This document shows positions 47,782 to 57,393 of a DNA stretch of 64,000 bases, piece by piece. Position numbers and translations under genes: made by a program. How positions within the stretch are numbered: position 1 is the stretch's first letter; each line of letters begins with the position of its first letter. Under the pieces are notes generated by a model. That model was not told the origin of the DNA. It ran no database searches and worked only from the letters and a program-made list of their open reading frames with translations. Origin of the DNA: G039954875 sp039954875 (lineage in GTDB: Bacteria > Bacteroidota > Bacteroidia > Flavobacteriales > Blattabacteriaceae); assembly GCA_039954875.1 (NCBI GenBank), contig CP157202.1, positions 1,302,001 to 1,366,000 of the forward strand. Reading direction: 5' to 3'.

Positions 47782-50616
47782 ATGAACTCATCTCAAGACA
47801 AGCGACTTTTCCTGCTCGATGCCTATGCACTGATATTTCGCGGCTATTACGCCTTTATCAAAAATCCACGGATCAATTCCAAAGGCTTGCACACCTCAGC
47901 TATTATGGGTTTTATCAATTCCTTGCTCAATGTTTTGCGTCTTGAGAAACCCACTCATATGGCGGTGGTCTTCGATATATGGGGAGAAAACCTACGTCGT
48001 CAGGAATACCCTAATTACAAAGCCCATCGTGAGGAGACTCCGGAAGCGATTCGAGTGGCTGTGCCTTATATCCAAGAGATATTGAATGCCTTCCGTATCC
48101 CAGTACTCTATGCCGAGGGCTATGAAGCTGATGATGTCATCGGTACTTTGGCTCAAAAAGCCGAGCATCACGGCTATACGACTTATATGGTCACTCCGGA
48201 TAAGGACTTTACCCAGCTTGTAACTAAAAACATCAAGATATACAAGCCCTCTACCAGGGTCAATGATATCGAGATTTTAGGTGTTGAGGAGGTGTGTAAA
48301 AGATACGGTGTAAAAACCCCCCGACAAGTGATCGATCTGCTAGGTATGATGGGCGATGCAGCAGATAACATCCCAGGGTTGCCTGGGGTAGGGGAGAAGA
48401 CGGCTAAAAAATTCATACAAAAATACGGCAGCATCGAAAATCTCTTAGCCCATACACATGAGCTCAGTGGTAAGATGAAGGAGCGTATTGAAGCCAACAA
48501 AGATTTGGGAGTGCTCTCCAAAAAATTAGCCACGATCATCACCGATGCACCTGTTGCTTGGGAGGAGGAAAAGCTTCTGATGGAAGCTCCTGATCTCAGT
48601 AAAATTCAAGAACTCTTTCAAGAACTAGAATTTAGAAGACTCTTAGAAAATGTATACCGGCTCTTCCCCCCCTCTGGTGGGCAGGCGGAAATGGTTGGCA
48701 TAGAGTCTTATACCGCGCAACAGGAACAACGGTTTGGTACTCAATCCAATATTTTTGATACCTTCCCTGCCGACAGGGTTTCGATGAGACCCCCAACGAC
48801 GTATACTAGCATTGAGAACACTGATCATCTGTACCAACTTGTCGATACGCCCACAGCATGCCGGCTTTTACTAGAGAAGTTGCTTGAACAAAAAACTGTT
48901 TGTTTCGATACAGAAACCACCGGTCTGATTTCGCTTGAAGCTGAGCTTGTCGGTTTAGCTTTCAACTGGCAAAAGGGTAAAGGGTATTACGTCAGTTTCC
49001 CAGAAAGTTTTCAAGAGACTAAGGAAATTTTAGAGACTTTCAAGCCTTTTTTTGAGCATCCATACATCATCAAAGTAGGTCACGATCTCAAATACGACAT
49101 CAAGGTATTTTACAAATATGATCTTAGCGTCAATGAGCCTTTATACGATACGATGATTGCCCATTATCTATTGTATCCCGATACACGTCACAACATGAAT
49201 GTATTTTCGGAAAATTTTTTACAATATAAACCAGTTCCTATCGAAGCGATTATCGGTAAGAGGGGCAAAAGCCAACTCAGCATGCGCAGCGTAGATATAA
49301 ATCGTCAGATAGAATATGCGGTGGAGTATGCCGACATCACTCTACAAATCAAGCAAGTATTTGACTCGCTTTTGATTCAATACAATACCGAAAAATTGTT
49401 TCGTGAAGTCGAGATGCCACTGATGCCCGTATTGGCTGCTATGGAAATCGAGGGGATACACTTAGACATAGCTGTGCTTGAGACACTTTCTAAGCAACTC
49501 GAAAGGGATTTAGCTCTACTAGAGGATAAAATCTATAAGATGTCGGGAGAGTTTTTCAATCTCAATTCGCCCAAGCAAATCGGAAAGGTCCTCTTCGAAA
49601 AACTCAAAATCATCGAGGCACCTAAAAAAACTAAGACCGGTCAGTATGCTACCTCGGAAGACATTCTGATCAAACTCTCACATCAGCACCAGATTGTACA
49701 AAACATCCTTGAGTATCGTCAACTCCAGAAACTCAAATCTACCTATGTCGATGCCTTGCCTAAGCAGATTGATCAATATAATGGGCGTGTCCACACGATC
49801 TTTGGTCAGACGATCACTGATACTGGGCGCTTGAACTCTACCAATCCCAATCTGCAAAACATCCCCATACGCAGCCAGCGTGGTCGGGAGGTCCGTAAGG
49901 CTTTCATCGCTCGAGATGAAGATCATGTAGTGCTCTCGGCCGACTATTCTCAGATCGAGCTACGTTTGATTGCCGAATTGAGTGAAGATCCATTAATGAC
50001 GACCTCTTTCATGCGAGGTGAGGACATCCATGCTGCTATAGCTGCAAAAATTTTTGGTGTGTCTATCGAGGCCATCACTCATGAACAGCGCAATCAGGCC
50101 AAGATGGTGAATTTTGGTATCATCTATGGCATGTCGGCCTTCGGTCTAAGTGAACAAACAAGTCTTTCTCATGCAGAAGCCAAGAAACTTATCGATACCT
50201 ACTATGCCACCTATCCAATTTTGAAGGCATACATAGCTCGACAGATCGATTTTGCTCATCAACATGGTTTTGTTGAGACTATATTGGGCCGGCGGCGTTA
50301 TCTTCCTGACATCCACTCAAACAATGCTGTAGTACGCGCCCATGCCGAGCGCAATGCTATCAATACGCCAATCCAAGGCAGTGCTGCCGATGTAATCAAG
50401 ATTGCGATGATCCATATCGATAAAGCTTTCAGAGAAAAAAAACTAAGGAGTAAAATGATCTTACAAGTCCACGACGAACTCGTTTTTGACATACATAAGG
50501 AGGAGTTAGACCCTGTCAGTGGGCTGATTCGTACCAAAATGGAACAGGCTGTTAAGACAAAAATTCCTTTAGTAGTCAAAATAGGTGTAGGGCGGAATTG
50601 GCTAGAGATGTATTGA
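47782..50616 (+). CDS. polA: DNA polymerase I
   Basis: PolA repairs gaps and removes RNA primers. It has 944 residues in three domains: the N-terminal 5'-3' exonuclease (FLLDAYALIFRGYYAF, YEADDVIGTLA), the 3'-5' exonuclease with an intact DTETTGL (Asp376), and the polymerase with DYSQIELR (Asp721), the NFGIIYGMSAFGLS O-helix region and HDELVF (Asp898). All catalytic aspartates are present. A C7 run at 48666-48672 lies in the linker. It stands alone on the plus strand. Confidence 0.97.
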   Translation: MNSSQDKRLFLLDAYALIFRGYYAFIKNPRINSKGLHTSAIMGFINSLLNVLRLEKPTHMAVVFDIWGENLRRQEYPNYKAHREETPEAIRVAVPYIQEILNAFRIPVLYAEGYEADDVIGTLAQKAEHHGYTTYMVTPDKDFTQLVTKNIKIYKPSTRVNDIEILGVEEVCKRYGVKTPRQVIDLLGMMGDAADNIPGLPGVGEKTAKKFIQKYGSIENLLAHTHELSGKMKERIEANKDLGVLSKKLATIITDAPVAWEEEKLLMEAPDLSKIQELFQELEFRRLLENVYRLFPPSGGQAEMVGIESYTAQQEQRFGTQSNIFDTFPADRVSMRPPTTYTSIENTDHLYQLVDTPTACRLLLEKLLEQKTVCFDTETTGLISLEAELVGLAFNWQKGKGYYVSFPESFQETKEILETFKPFFEHPYIIKVGHDLKYDIKVFYKYDLSVNEPLYDTMIAHYLLYPDTRHNMNVFSENFLQYKPVPIEAIIGKRGKSQLSMRSVDINRQIEYAVEYADITLQIKQVFDSLLIQYNTEKLFREVEMPLMPVLAAMEIEGIHLDIAVLETLSKQLERDLALLEDKIYKMSGEFFNLNSPKQIGKVLFEKLKIIEAPKKTKTGQYATSEDILIKLSHQHQIVQNILEYRQLQKLKSTYVDALPKQIDQYNGRVHTIFGQTITDTGRLNSTNPNLQNIPIRSQRGREVRKAFIARDEDHVVLSADYSQIELRLIAELSEDPLMTTSFMRGEDIHAAIAAKIFGVSIEAITHEQRNQAKMVNFGIIYGMSAFGLSEQTSLSHAEAKKLIDTYYATYPILKAYIARQIDFAHQHGFVETILGRRRYLPDIHSNNAVVRAHAERNAINTPIQGSAADVIKIAMIHIDKAFREKKLRSKMILQVHDELVFDIHKEELDPVSGLIRTKMEQAVKTKIPLVVKIGVGRNWLEMY

Positions 50617-50698
50617 ATTTATTGCATACAGGTATCTAATCAATTAACTAAAAGGATGTTATGAAACTTTTGCAACACGAAAGGTAAATTTCATCGAT

Positions 50699-51280
50699 TT
50701 ATTTTCTATAGAATAAGTTGTGGTCTAAATATTCCCAAACCTTTTGAGGAAGCAAAGGTCTAACATTTTTTCCTTCGTTGATAGCTTTCCGGATGAAGGA
50801 GGCGGAAAGCTCAATGACCGAGATTTCTATCCGGCAAATATCTCCTTGGAAGGACATGGGGATCTCTGACCTTTTTCCCAGGCGTGGGTAAACGTATATT
50901 GGGTAGTGAGCCAAGATATGTTCGTAGTTTTTCCATTGGCTCAGAGAAGCAAATGCATCGCCACCCATGATGAGACAAAACTTGTAGCTAGGAAATTTTT
51001 CTTCTAGCACGACCAGAGTGTCGATGGTATACGATGGTCGAGATAATTTAAACTCAATATCTGATGCACGCATCTTAGGGAAGTCTTCGACGGCTCGGCA
51101 GACCATCTCCAAGCGGTGGTGCGCTTTTAAGAGACTGGGTCGTTTTTTTAATGGATTTTGTGGAGAGACGACCAACCAAAGTTGATCCAGGTCTGTGAAT
51201 TCTACCATATGGTTGGCAATCATCATATGTCCGATGTGTATCGGGTTGAATGAGCCGAAGTAAAGACCAACTTTCATCAT
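50699..51280 (-). CDS. nadD: Nicotinate-nucleotide adenylyltransferase
   Basis: NadD adenylates nicotinate mononucleotide in NAD synthesis. It has 193 residues: GSFNPIHIGHMMIA (HxGH), RPSYTIDTLVVLEEKFP, GGDAFASLSQWKNY and the C-terminal ELSASFIRKAI (SxxxIR). Its ATG overlaps the stop of the upstream SDR gene as ATGA. A second ATG follows directly. Confidence 0.95.
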   Translation of the reverse strand: MMKVGLYFGSFNPIHIGHMMIANHMVEFTDLDQLWLVVSPQNPLKKRPSLLKAHHRLEMVCRAVEDFPKMRASDIEFKLSRPSYTIDTLVVLEEKFPSYKFCLIMGGDAFASLSQWKNYEHILAHYPIYVYPRLGKRSEIPMSFQGDICRIEISVIELSASFIRKAINEGKNVRPLLPQKVWEYLDHNLFYRK

Positions 51281-52287
51281 AATTGTTCTTTTTTATAACG
51301 GTATAAGTATCCATCGAGCACAGCTTTCACCGAGATAAATTCATAGTTGAGTACTCTTCGAATCCTTTCGTTAGAGTAACGGGTCTTTGTCGTCAACGAT
51401 TGGACCATCCCCGGAGAAAGTGGATTGTCTCTGCCACTGAGTAGCGCTGTGATACCCGACAGACGACCGAACCATTTCAATGCATTTCGACTGATACTTT
51501 TGGCCTGAGGTAAGTCCAATTTCTTTCGGATGTATTGGATCACCTCTTCATAAGATAGGTTGGCACTATTGAGAATATAGCGTTTACCTAAGTGGTTTTC
51601 GTCCATTAGGCGTATGCAACATTCGGCTACGTCTCGCACATCTACATAGCCAGTACTGCCCTCAGTATAAAAAGAACCTCGTTTTCGTACTTGCTCGAAG
51701 AGCATACCACTGCTTTCCTGCCAAAACCCTGATGCGAGGATCACACTGGGATTGACGATGACGATACCTACACCTTCTTGGTTCCCACGCCAAACCTCCA
51801 TCTCGGCCAAATGCTTTGAATAGGCATAGGGTTGATGGTCTTTTATTCTGTCAAATGAAGAGTCCTCTGTAATGTATCCCCCAAACATAATTTCACCCAA
51901 GGTAGCTACCGAGCTGATATAACAGAGTTTTTTCACCTTTCCGTCGATGCATAAATTGACCACATTGGTCGTGCCTTCGACATTGATTTTTTTCAAAAGT
52001 GTATTTTCCCGTAGGCCAAAGCTTACCCTGCCGGCAGCGTGATATACCTCATGAACACCTTCGAATGCCTCTTCCAGTGAAGGGATCTCAAGGATATCAC
52101 CTTCGATCCATTCGATTTTTTGAAAAAGTGTATCAGCTTGCTCTGCTACGTAATAATGAAAAACCTTTTTCACGAGATCTAGGCAACTGTACTTCCGCTG
52201 CAAGACCCGTAAGGTTTTCCCATTTTGGAGGAGTTTCAGGAGAATGTGACTGCCCAACAGGCCGGTAGCTCCGGTGATCAATATCAT
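51277..52287 (-). CDS. NAD(P)-dependent epimerase/dehydratase family protein (extended SDR)
   Basis: A 336-residue extended short-chain dehydrogenase. The Rossmann motif GATGLLGSH is at the N terminus, VYHAAGRVSF and ISSVATLGEI follow, and the catalytic YAYSK is near the middle. The C-terminal half resembles dihydroflavonol reductase-like or 3-beta-HSD-like members, so the substrate is open. It is coupled to nadD and lies directly downstream of the ruvC relic. Confidence 0.9.
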   Translation of the reverse strand: MILITGATGLLGSHILLKLLQNGKTLRVLQRKYSCLDLVKKVFHYYVAEQADTLFQKIEWIEGDILEIPSLEEAFEGVHEVYHAAGRVSFGLRENTLLKKINVEGTTNVVNLCIDGKVKKLCYISSVATLGEIMFGGYITEDSSFDRIKDHQPYAYSKHLAEMEVWRGNQEGVGIVIVNPSVILASGFWQESSGMLFEQVRKRGSFYTEGSTGYVDVRDVAECCIRLMDENHLGKRYILNSANLSYEEVIQYIRKKLDLPQAKSISRNALKWFGRLSGITALLSGRDNPLSPGMVQSLTTKTRYSNERIRRVLNYEFISVKAVLDGYLYRYKKEQL

Positions 52288-52296
52288 GATGTGGAA

Positions 52297-52725
52297 TTAT
52301 TTTTTAATCCGGTCGGTATTTTTTCTTGACAAAAGTAACCCATTCGTTGTAATGCTAATCATCGGCTGACAGCGTGTATCAATTGAAGTAGTGGCACATG
52401 GCAGCGGCCAATGCGTCGCTGACATCGAGATTTATAGCTAGTAGTTCTCTGATCTTCAGGAGCATTTTTCAATATTTTAGTTACTTATTCCTTTGAGGCA
52501 TTGCCATTGCCGGTGATAGCTATATTGATCTTTTTGGGTGAATATTCCGTGATGGACACCTTGCAGTGCAGGCCTGCAGTCATAATAACTATGAACTCGG
52601 CCAAGCTTGAACATGAATTGTATATTTTTCCCCAAAAAGACGATTCGATAGCTCATTCATCCGGGTGATAAGGTATCCATCAACGAGAGGGTTTTCTTAA
52701 AAATCCTTTTCAATTTCAGGTTGTG
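52297..52725 (-). pseudogene. ruvC: Holliday junction resolvase RuvC, truncated and decayed
   Basis: C-terminal RuvC blocks are clear: GLHCKVSITEYSPKKINIAI, TGNGNASKE, LDVSDALAAAMCHYFN (a catalytic Asp region) and FVKKKYRPD/DRIKK with TAA at 52297. An upstream piece resembles the mid-protein FFGKN region. The N-terminal third with the first catalytic Asp is not found, and frame changes and stops occur between blocks. Confidence 0.8.
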
Positions 52726-52917
52726 ATGGTCATATTTACTAAGCAAGAGTTCATAGATTATGAGCTCAGCCTGTTTCTGGATAATCTTAATCAGACTAAA
52801 CCCCATCACAAACCTAGGAGGATCACCTATTGTGAAAAGGATATTTTATCCGAAGGACTTTTCATAGACAAACCATCTAGCACGGTAGTGTTTTTCGGAT
52901 ATGACTTCATATTGTGG

Positions 52918-54215
52918 TGATTAATAGATACCCCAACCTACAATAATGAAATAGCTTTATTTTTCCTGAAATACCTAGTCGGGTTGGACATACTCCTTCC
53001 CTTATCATCCTCCTGTAGCCAAAAGATGTACACATAGTGTTAAGATCAGTAAAAGATCCTTCTACACTTTGTTGGGCTACGGCTTCGATCATATATGAGT
53101 TTTATAGGGAGATTTTCAGTACTTTTTATCTATAACGATTGTCGATGAGATTTTCTTAAGAAGACATCTCTACAACAGCGATCAGACCGACATCAGAAGC
53201 TTTTAAACCAATCCAGATTTTGTACTCCCGTAATGGGCGATAGGGGGGGGGGATAAGGGTGACTATATTATAAGCCCAAGAAACGATACCGTGTGTGTCA
53301 TGATGTGGTTAGAAGCTAAACCGTATGACCAGATATTGGGCAGCTTGCGGTCTTCGAAAAAGAGGAAATCTTTCTCCCGAACCAAATATTTCAACCTTTA
53401 GATGAAAGCTTTCGAAAAGTTTGTGATGATGTATGCGTATAGCTTCAAAGCGCATATCTTGTCACATATTTGCTGAGCAAGACATAAGATTTATTCACTA
53501 CAGGTCAAGTATATCAAGACGATCAGGTTAGGCTTTTTCTTCGATGCAATCTCAAGCATTCATTTAGCAGTTGGATGATTAGTATTTTAGTATTTACCCT
53601 CATAGGAAAGTCGTTTGGTAAATTTCAATTGAAAAGGAGTATTAATAAAAAAATCTTTGAGCTTTTAAATAGCATATTTTTTGAGCAGATCTTTGTTTTT
53701 AAACAATTTAAAGACTGCACCGAGGGGAAAAACCTCTTTGATCTAGTAGCCTTTTTCGATCAATGTTCCTATACCGCCTTATTAGCGATCTAGGACTACT
53801 AAGATATTTTTTATAACCAGTCCCCTTCTCTTTCCAATTCTACGATGGTCTCCAGCAAACTATCTCCACTATAGATCACCTATTCTATAAGTAAGCAACC
53901 TTGACCTTTTTGATATATGCCTTTGATGAGGCATCTGGTTCCATAGCCTTTATTTTCCTTTTGCTTGATAATCAGGGGGGGGTATAAGTACAAAGAGATG
54001 GCTGTAGCCATTGACAAAGCTACTTAGGGTACTTCAACATATGAAATCAAGTGTGTCGGGTGAGATTTCATTTAGGAGCCAGGTTAGTCAATTTTTTTTC
54101 AGCATATCTGGCCTGAAAACGATCGGCCGAAGGTCTATATATATCTGAAAGTGAATACCACTCTTAAATATTAAAATCTCCTGACTTGATGTGATAATAC
54201 TTAAGATATAAATTT
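52918..54215 (-). pseudogene. Fused UMP synthase (orotate phosphoribosyltransferase + OMP decarboxylase), decayed
   Basis: Reading the minus strand from about 54.2 kb: FKSGIHFQIYIDLRPIVFRP, then KGYGTRCLIEGI, the PRPP-loop region CLLIE, VIYSGDSLLETIVELERE and NILVVLD (OPRT domain); then QLKFTKRLSYE, NLIVLIYLTCSE, ICALKLYAYIITNFSKAFI, KDFLFFEDRKLPNI and IIVGWGIY (OMP decarboxylase). The EDRK catalytic pattern and domain order are those of the eukaryote-type fusion PyrE-PyrF. Many stops and frameshifts, plus G/C homopolymer runs at 53243-53252 and 53975-53982. Confidence 0.8.
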
Positions 54216-54297
54216 CTAGGAAAACTTACCCTTTATTCGTCAGAGAATCTAGGTTTGGGTAAAGGTAAAAGTTTTACTTTAGGGTTCAAAATCGACT

Positions 54298-55205
54298 ATG
54301 TCGACAACAGATATTTCTACCACTTTAGCGGGAATGAAATTGCTTTTTTATCCGTACAATGCTTCGGAAGCATTGCACTGTATTCTGAAGAACTCGATGC
54401 TTTGGCTGAAAGCGCTTCGGAAGCTGTGCTCAACAAGAGTTGTGCCCTACAGCCACGGGAAGGTAATTCATTGCCAATTTATTTTGATTGGGATAGTAGA
54501 AAATCAATTTTATGGGGATACCAAATCTAGGGATCTAGGGATAGACTTTGATCTAGATTTTGTCGAACAGCTTTTATAGAAAGTGGAAAATCTTTTTTAG
54601 TTTCTATTGCAGATCTAAATTTGGGAGAAAATATCGAGTTACTCCACAAGGTGATGGTGAAAGCCCTCTATAGCTGTTATTGAGCTCAATATCTCTTCTC
54701 CAAACATTTCCGGTACCCCCACACAAAAAACGGTTTATGATTTTGAGCGACCCAGTATATCTTAGAACGGATTTTTAAGTTTTATGATCAGTATCTAGGA
54801 TTAAAACAATCATCTTATTTTGATGTGGCACATTTCGAGCAAATAGCCGAATTGTTGAATCACTTTCCATTTTGGTTTATCACTTCTATCAATAGTGTGG
54901 GCAATGGTCTTTGTATCGATGTGGATGGTAAGTTTATGGTTATTAACTTAGTAAATCTAACCAATGTGCGAATATTTTATATGCATCTGCGTAAAAACAT
55001 CCAAGTGGTAGGTTGTAGAGGCGTCGACTCGGGGCGAGATGTCTTCGAGCATATCTTGTGTAGCGCTTCAGCTGTACAAACTGGCATATAAACTTGTCAA
55101 GGACAAGATCTGAGTTTTTCTGCCGGTCTAAGGGCGAATTGAAAGAATTTATATAACAAAAGGGATATTGCTTTGTCGAAGAGTTTCGGGGGAAACTCAA
55201 ATTGA
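54298..55205 (+). pseudogene. pyrD: Dihydroorotate dehydrogenase, class 1A-like, decayed
   Basis: From ATG 54298 the relic reads STTLAGMKLLFYPYNAS, then, in another frame, LDALAESASEAVLNKSCALQ and PREGNSLPIYFDWD, IELNISSPNISGTP, VAHFEQIAELLNHFPFWFIT, SINSVGNGLCIDVDGK and QVVGCRGVDSGRDVFEHILC. The NxSxPN and GGVDSG-like flavin and phosphate sites match class 1A DHOD. At least three frameshifts are needed. It is divergent from the UMP synthase relic, so the two formed a pyrimidine pair. Confidence 0.85.
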
Positions 55206-55587
55206 TTTAATAAACCACTTTAATATAATTAATATAATTAGATAATTAATTCAATTTAATTAACCCATATTTACTCATAAAGAATTAAAATTTGGTAAAT
55301 AACTAATTACTATAAGATAATATATATTTCTTAAATAAATTGAGAGAATGGGGTGGGGGGATTAGTCTTAAGTCAAAGTGACGCGATATGAAAGAAATTA
55401 ATCATTACGAATATGGTGTTTGTCAATAAATAAAATTCATCTAGGAGGTCCTTTTCGAAAAACATAAAACCTATAGTTTTTTATTGCTGCAGGTTGCCCG
55501 ACTTCTATCAGAATAAATATAAATATTGATCCTTTAAAGATAAGTGGTGAACCTCTAATCCATGATGTTACAAGCCTTACCAATGCA
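55206..55587. other. Spacer, A/T-rich
   Basis: The first 150 bases are nearly pure A/T with short TTAATATAATTAA repeats. I see no gene or RNA. The remainder has short plus-strand frames that may belong to the unrecognised frame after it. Confidence 0.4.
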
Positions 55588-55785
55588 GTGAGAGAAGAGT
55601 TACCCTCAAAAGATACTGATATTTTAAGCACCTTTAAAAGATCGATTCATCCATCAGAATATAAAAGAGCAGTACGAATACTCGAGAATGTAAAATCGTT
55701 ATACCTCATCCCTCTCCTTTACCAATCTGAAAATGGGAAATTTCTCTATTCTTTGGATATGTACTTTGAGGAGAAGACGATCACT
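55588..55785 (+). other. Unrecognised coding-like remnant at the proS 3' end
   Basis: The frame reads PSKDTDILSTFKRSIHPSEY, then SLYLIPLLYQSENGKFLYSL, which looks like real protein sequence, and it continues from earlier codons near 55.5 kb. Beyond 55786 it runs antisense through proS, where it is a shadow. It may be the end of a lost gene. No family recognised. Confidence 0.25.
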
Positions 55786-57258
55786 TCAATAAGCTTTCGC
55801 GAAAAGCACGCGTTGTCTCGAAGATTTCCCCGAATATATGCATCGGCCGGTTTCTTGTGGATAGCCCAATGGGATACAACGGATGGTGGCTTTGGTTTCG
55901 GTCTTGATCCGTTCTTCGGTTTCGGATGTGCCGTCCCAATGTGCTGATAGGAATCCGCCTTTTTCTTTCAGAATCTTTTTAAATATTTTGTAGTCGTCTA
56001 CTTGACTAACCCATCGGTCTCGACGCTCGCAGGCTCTTTGGAAGAGGTTTTTCTGGATCTCTTCGAGCAGCCTGGGCACGAGTTTTTGTAATTCACTTTG
56101 GGCAACGAATCGCTTCTCTAGACTGTCACGTCGAACGACCTCTACCATGCCTTCTTCCAAATCTCTTGGCCCAATGACAATGCGTATGGGGACGCCTTTC
56201 ATTTCATATTCGTTGAATTTCCAACCGGGTGTATAGACGTCTCTGGTGTCATATTTTATGCTGATACGTTGAAGTTCAAGTTCTTTTTTGATCGGGAGGA
56301 TGGCTTCGGTAATCTGAGCAAGTTGGATCTCATTTTTGTAGATCGGGATAATGACCACTTGGATCGGGGCCAGTCGGGGTGGTAAGACGAGACCGTGGTC
56401 ATCTGAGTGAGTCATGATCAGAGCTCCCATCAGGCGGATAGAGACACCCCAGGAGGTAGCCCAGACGTATTCTTGAGCACCTTCACGGGTAGTAAATTTC
56501 ACATCAAAAGCCTTGGCAAAATTTTGCCCTAGGAAGTGTGAGGTGCCTACTTGTAGGGCTTTACCGTCTTGCATCATCGCCTCAATACAATAGGTCTCTT
56601 CGGCCCCGGCAAAACGCTCGCTAAGAGTCTTGACCCCTTGTATGATCGGTGTAGCCATAAAATTTTCAACGAAATCCGTATAGACTTCCAACATTTGATG
56701 AGCTTCTTTAATGGCTTCTTCCTGGGTAGCATGAGCAGTATGACCCTCTTGCCATAGAAATTCTGAAGTGCGCAAAAATAGACGAGTACGCATTTCCCAA
56801 CGGACTACATTGGCCCATTGATTGAGCAATATGGGCAAATCTCGGTAAGATTGGATCCAACGGCGGTAAGTACCCCAGATGATGGTCTCAGAGGTAGGTC
56901 GGACGATGAGTTCTTCTTCCAATTTGGCTTCAGGATCTACTATGATGCCGCTACCCTCGGTAGAGTTCTTCAGTCGATAATGGGTCACTACGGCACATTC
57001 CTTGGCAAAACATTCGACATGAGAGGCTTCTTTTGAGAGATAAGATTTAGGAATAAATAGTGGGAAATAAACGTTTTCGTGTCCTGTAGCCTTAAATATT
57101 TTGTCTAATACTGCTTGCATTTTTTCCCATATGGCAAATCCGTAGGGTTTGATAATCATGCAGCCGCGTACACCAGAAGTTTCGGCCAGGCCGGCCTTGA
57201 CGATGAGTTCGTTGTACCATTTTGAATAGTCTTCAGTGCGTTGGGTCAGTTGTGCCAT
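55786..57258 (-). CDS. proS: Prolyl-tRNA synthetase, archaeal/eukaryotic-like class
   Basis: ProRS charges tRNA-Pro. At 490 residues it lacks the bacterial insertion editing domain and belongs to the compact class used by Bacteroidota. Class II motif 1 (GCMIIKPYGFAIWEKMQ), motif 2 (RWEMRTRLFLRTSEFLWQEG) and motif 3 (TSWGVSIRLMGALIMTHSDD) are intact, followed by the anticodon-binding and C-terminal domains ending in KAY. The ATG at 57258 matches the family N terminus. Confidence 0.96.
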   Translation of the reverse strand: MAQLTQRTEDYSKWYNELIVKAGLAETSGVRGCMIIKPYGFAIWEKMQAVLDKIFKATGHENVYFPLFIPKSYLSKEASHVECFAKECAVVTHYRLKNSTEGSGIIVDPEAKLEEELIVRPTSETIIWGTYRRWIQSYRDLPILLNQWANVVRWEMRTRLFLRTSEFLWQEGHTAHATQEEAIKEAHQMLEVYTDFVENFMATPIIQGVKTLSERFAGAEETYCIEAMMQDGKALQVGTSHFLGQNFAKAFDVKFTTREGAQEYVWATSWGVSIRLMGALIMTHSDDHGLVLPPRLAPIQVVIIPIYKNEIQLAQITEAILPIKKELELQRISIKYDTRDVYTPGWKFNEYEMKGVPIRIVIGPRDLEEGMVEVVRRDSLEKRFVAQSELQKLVPRLLEEIQKNLFQRACERRDRWVSQVDDYKIFKKILKEKGGFLSAHWDGTSETEERIKTETKATIRCIPLGYPQETGRCIYSGKSSRQRVLFAKAY

Positions 57259-57372
57259 TATAAATCGAAGAAATTTTTAGAAAGATCATAAAAATGCCAA
57301 TTTAATCAAAAATCCTTTATGGGCTTGCTTTTTCAAATCCTTTTACCTAAACTTAGGGTAGAAAATAATCTG

Positions 57373-57380
57373 TAAATTTG
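57373..57380 (+). promoter_or_regulatory. -7 box upstream of the surface protein
   Basis: TAAATTTG lies 13 bases before the ATG at 57394. If used, the leader would be very short, which slightly favours the second ATG at 57400 as the start. No -33 TTTG at the usual spacing. Confidence 0.35.
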
Positions 57381-57393
57381 CTTTCCGAAGTTT

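Noticed and set aside
54943..55200. A minus-strand frame of 85 codons
   Set aside because: It is antisense to well-conserved pyrD blocks.
55800..55947. C-terminal part of the plus-strand frame starting at 55588
   Set aside because: Past 55786 it is antisense to conserved proS sequence; only the upstream part may be a genuine remnant.
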